Assembly (NCBI GenBank): GCA_036501535.1
Contig: DASYAE010000067.1
Coordinates: forward strand, 1-56,663
DNA: 56,663 nt
Direction of reading: 5' to 3'
From: DASYAE01 sp036501535
GTDB taxonomy: Bacteria; Actinomycetota; Actinomycetes; Streptomycetales; Catenulisporaceae
Shown: in pieces, positions 55,493-56,663 of the stretch
Layout: every line of letters starts with the position of its first letter
Position numbering within the stretch: the first letter of the stretch is position 1
Program-made: the position numbers and the translations under genes
Notes under the pieces: generated by a model
Told to the model about the DNA's origin: nothing
What the model saw: only the letters and a program-made list of their open reading frames with translations
Databases searched by the model: none

Positions 55493-56497
55493 ATGAGCCC
55501 AGCCACGGCCAGTGGCTCCGCGGCCGGCGGTCTTCCGAACCTGCCGATGCCGTTGCCTGCATCGTCATCGTCGTCGTTGCCTGGATCGTCGTCATCGGTC
55601 GCGTCGTCACCCGCGTTATCGGTCGCGCATTTCGCAGCGTCCGCGGACGGCGGTCCGACCGTCCTGCGGATCCTGTTGGGTGCTCAGCTGCGCCGCCTGC
55701 GCACGGCGGCGGATATCAGCCGGGAGGCGGCCGGGCAGGCGATCCGCGGCTCACACGCCAAGATCAGCCGCCTCGAACTCGGCCAGGTCGGCTTCAAGCG
55801 GCGCGACGTCGCCGATCTGCTGACCCTGTACGGCGTGCACGACGAGGTCGACCGCGAGCCGTTCTTCGCCCTGATGGCGCAGGCCAACAGCCACGGCTGG
55901 TGGCACTCGTTCGCCGACCTCATCCCGGACTGGTTCGAGGTCTACGTCGGGCTGGAGGAGGCCGCCTCGGTCATCCGCAGCTACGAGGTCCAGTTCATCC
56001 CCGGCCTGCTGCAGACCGAGGACTACGCCCGCGCCGTCATCCGGCTCGGACACGCCCTCGCCGCGCCGGAGGAGATCGAACGGCGCGTCAGCCTCCGCCT
56101 AAGCCGGGCCCAGCTGCTGCACCGCCCCGAGCCGCCGAAAATGTGGGCGGTGATCGACGAGGCCGTGCTGCGCCGGCCGCTGGGCGGCCCGGCGGTGATG
56201 CGCGGCCAGCTCGAGCACCTGCTGGAGGCCTCGAGGCTGCCGAACGTCACCATCCAGGTGGCCACCTTCGCCCGCGGAGGGCACGCGGCCGCCGGCGGCC
56301 CGTTCACGATCCTGCGATTCACCGAGCCCTCGCTGCCCGACATCGTGTACCTCGAGCAGCTGACCAGTGCCACCTATCTGGACAAGCGCGAGGACCTCGA
56401 CAACTACACGACCGTCATCAACCAGTTGTGCGTGGACGCGTTGCCCGCCACAGACTCCATAGAATTCCTCACCGACATGCTCGAAGAGCTGAACTAG
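55493..56497 (+). CDS. XRE-family regulator with DUF5753 C-terminal domain
   Basis: 334 residues from the ATG at 55493, after GAGGGGAGCAGG. A Ser/Pro/Ala-rich low-complexity N-terminus of about 50 residues comes first. The XRE helix-turn-helix follows at about 56-110 (LGAQLRRLRTAADISREAAG, then SHAKISRLELGQVGFKRRDV). DUF5753 fills about 150-330 (IPDWFEVYVGLEEAASVIRS, EVQFIPGLLQTEDYARAVIR, AGGPFTILRFTEPSLPDIVY). WhiJ-type proteins of this family repress developmental genes together with a DUF397 partner, present just upstream. The Ser-rich extension is longer than usual and encoded by TCG/TCA repeats. Confidence 0.9.
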   Translation: MSPATASGSAAGGLPNLPMPLPASSSSSLPGSSSSVASSPALSVAHFAASADGGPTVLRILLGAQLRRLRTAADISREAAGQAIRGSHAKISRLELGQVGFKRRDVADLLTLYGVHDEVDREPFFALMAQANSHGWWHSFADLIPDWFEVYVGLEEAASVIRSYEVQFIPGLLQTEDYARAVIRLGHALAAPEEIERRVSLRLSRAQLLHRPEPPKMWAVIDEAVLRRPLGGPAVMRGQLEHLLEASRLPNVTIQVATFARGGHAAAGGPFTILRFTEPSLPDIVYLEQLTSATYLDKREDLDNYTTVINQLCVDALPATDSIEFLTDMLEELN

Positions 56498-56524
56498 AAG
56501 TGTCCGCCCCATGACCGGCGATCC

Positions 56525-56663
56525 GTGCGACACCTCGCCGGCGAGGCCGGCATCCGCCAGTTCCTGGACATCGGCACCGGCCTGCCGACGATGGACAACA
56601 CGCACCAGCTCGCGCAGCGGATCGCCCCCGAGTCGAAGATCGTCTACGTGGACAACGACCCGC
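56525..56663 (+). pseudogene. SAV2177-type SAM methyltransferase, 5'-truncated, runs off the window
   Basis: In frame from a GTG at 56525: VRHLAGEAGIRQFLDIGTGL, then PTMDNTHQLAQRIAPESKIV and YVDNDP at the window edge. This is the SAM-binding centre of the DUF574/SAV2177 methyltransferase family. Family members normally have about 90 residues before this point, with the DYYLGGKDNF segment. Here the XRE stop codon lies only 27 bases upstream in the same frame, and the earlier part of the gene is absent. It is therefore probably a 5'-deleted copy; whether the 3' part is intact cannot be seen. Confidence 0.75.

Overview
The window is very GC-rich. It has the family mix of a filamentous, mycothiol-using actinobacterium (Streptomyces/Catenulispora-like): an XRE-DUF5753 regulator with a DUF397 protein and an RsbW-like ATPase, a SAV2177-type methyltransferase fragment, a mycothiol-type arsenate reductase, a DUF222/HNH protein and a TTA codon in a metabolic gene. 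I saw no rRNA, tRNA, CRISPR array or transposase. It reads as accessory chromosome: short specialised cassettes side by side.

Layout. (1) 0-6.6 kb: sugar-acid catabolism, with an enolase-superfamily (ManD/RspA-type) dehydratase and its GntR/LacI hybrid repressor divergent from an epimerase - Gfo/Idh/MocA oxidoreductase - TIM-barrel isomerase operon, then an SDR. An inverted pair of TTTAACATG operators lies between the divergent units. (2) 6.6-11.3 kb: a partly decayed arsenic/metal island. It has a flavoprotein with an internal deletion and frameshift, a MerR regulator on a classical long-spacer promoter, a 22-residue peptide with 8 cysteines, a 14-bp-stem terminator, arsenate reductase, an ArsR-ArsC fusion, an AqpS-like channel and the C-terminal remnant of a CoA-disulfide-reductase-like enzyme. 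(3) 11.2-20.1 kb: a RibD-like reductase, an FtsX-type ABC exporter with its two-component system, a DHA2-type MFS exporter, a methyltransferase, a VOC protein and a TetR regulator.

(4) 20.2-31.1 kb is the most interesting part: a tightly overlapped operon on the minus strand. It runs Gfo/Idh/MocA oxidoreductase, AIRS-fold (ThiL/HypE-like) protein, GalU-like nucleotidyltransferase, DegT/StrS aminotransferase, GlmU-like nucleotidyltransferase with an extra helical domain, an 1099-residue TIR-TPR-AIRS fusion, and a small helical protein. It is flanked by a HAD phosphatase and a deoxyribosyltransferase-like protein. The oxidoreductase, aminotransferase and HAD set repeats the family logic of kanosamine synthesis (NtdC/NtdA/NtdB). 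The two nucleotidyltransferases suggest an NDP-activated amino sugar or modified nucleotide, coupled to a TIR sensor/effector. I do not recognise this combination as a described system.

(5) 31.3-33.4 kb: a secreted propeller protein and an arginase-fold protein. (6) 33.4-44.2 kb: a probable small-molecule cluster without PKS or NRPS. It has fused PabAB, a PabC-like class IV enzyme, a PaaK-like ligase, a threonine-synthase-like PLP enzyme, a DAO-family oxidase with a TTA codon, two tandem adenylate-forming enzymes that both lack the usual A10 lysine, and a GNAT. (7) 44.3-51.3 kb: lipocalin-like and SIMPL proteins, then a trans-4-hydroxyproline catabolic operon (three-part dehydrogenase, DapA-type deaminase, epimerase, GntR regulator). 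(8) 51.3-56.7 kb: DUF222/HNH protein, secreted GH43 arabinanase, RsbW-like ATPase, DUF397, XRE-DUF5753, and a 5'-truncated methyltransferase running off the window.

Functions are read from motifs and remembered family knowledge; no database search was run.
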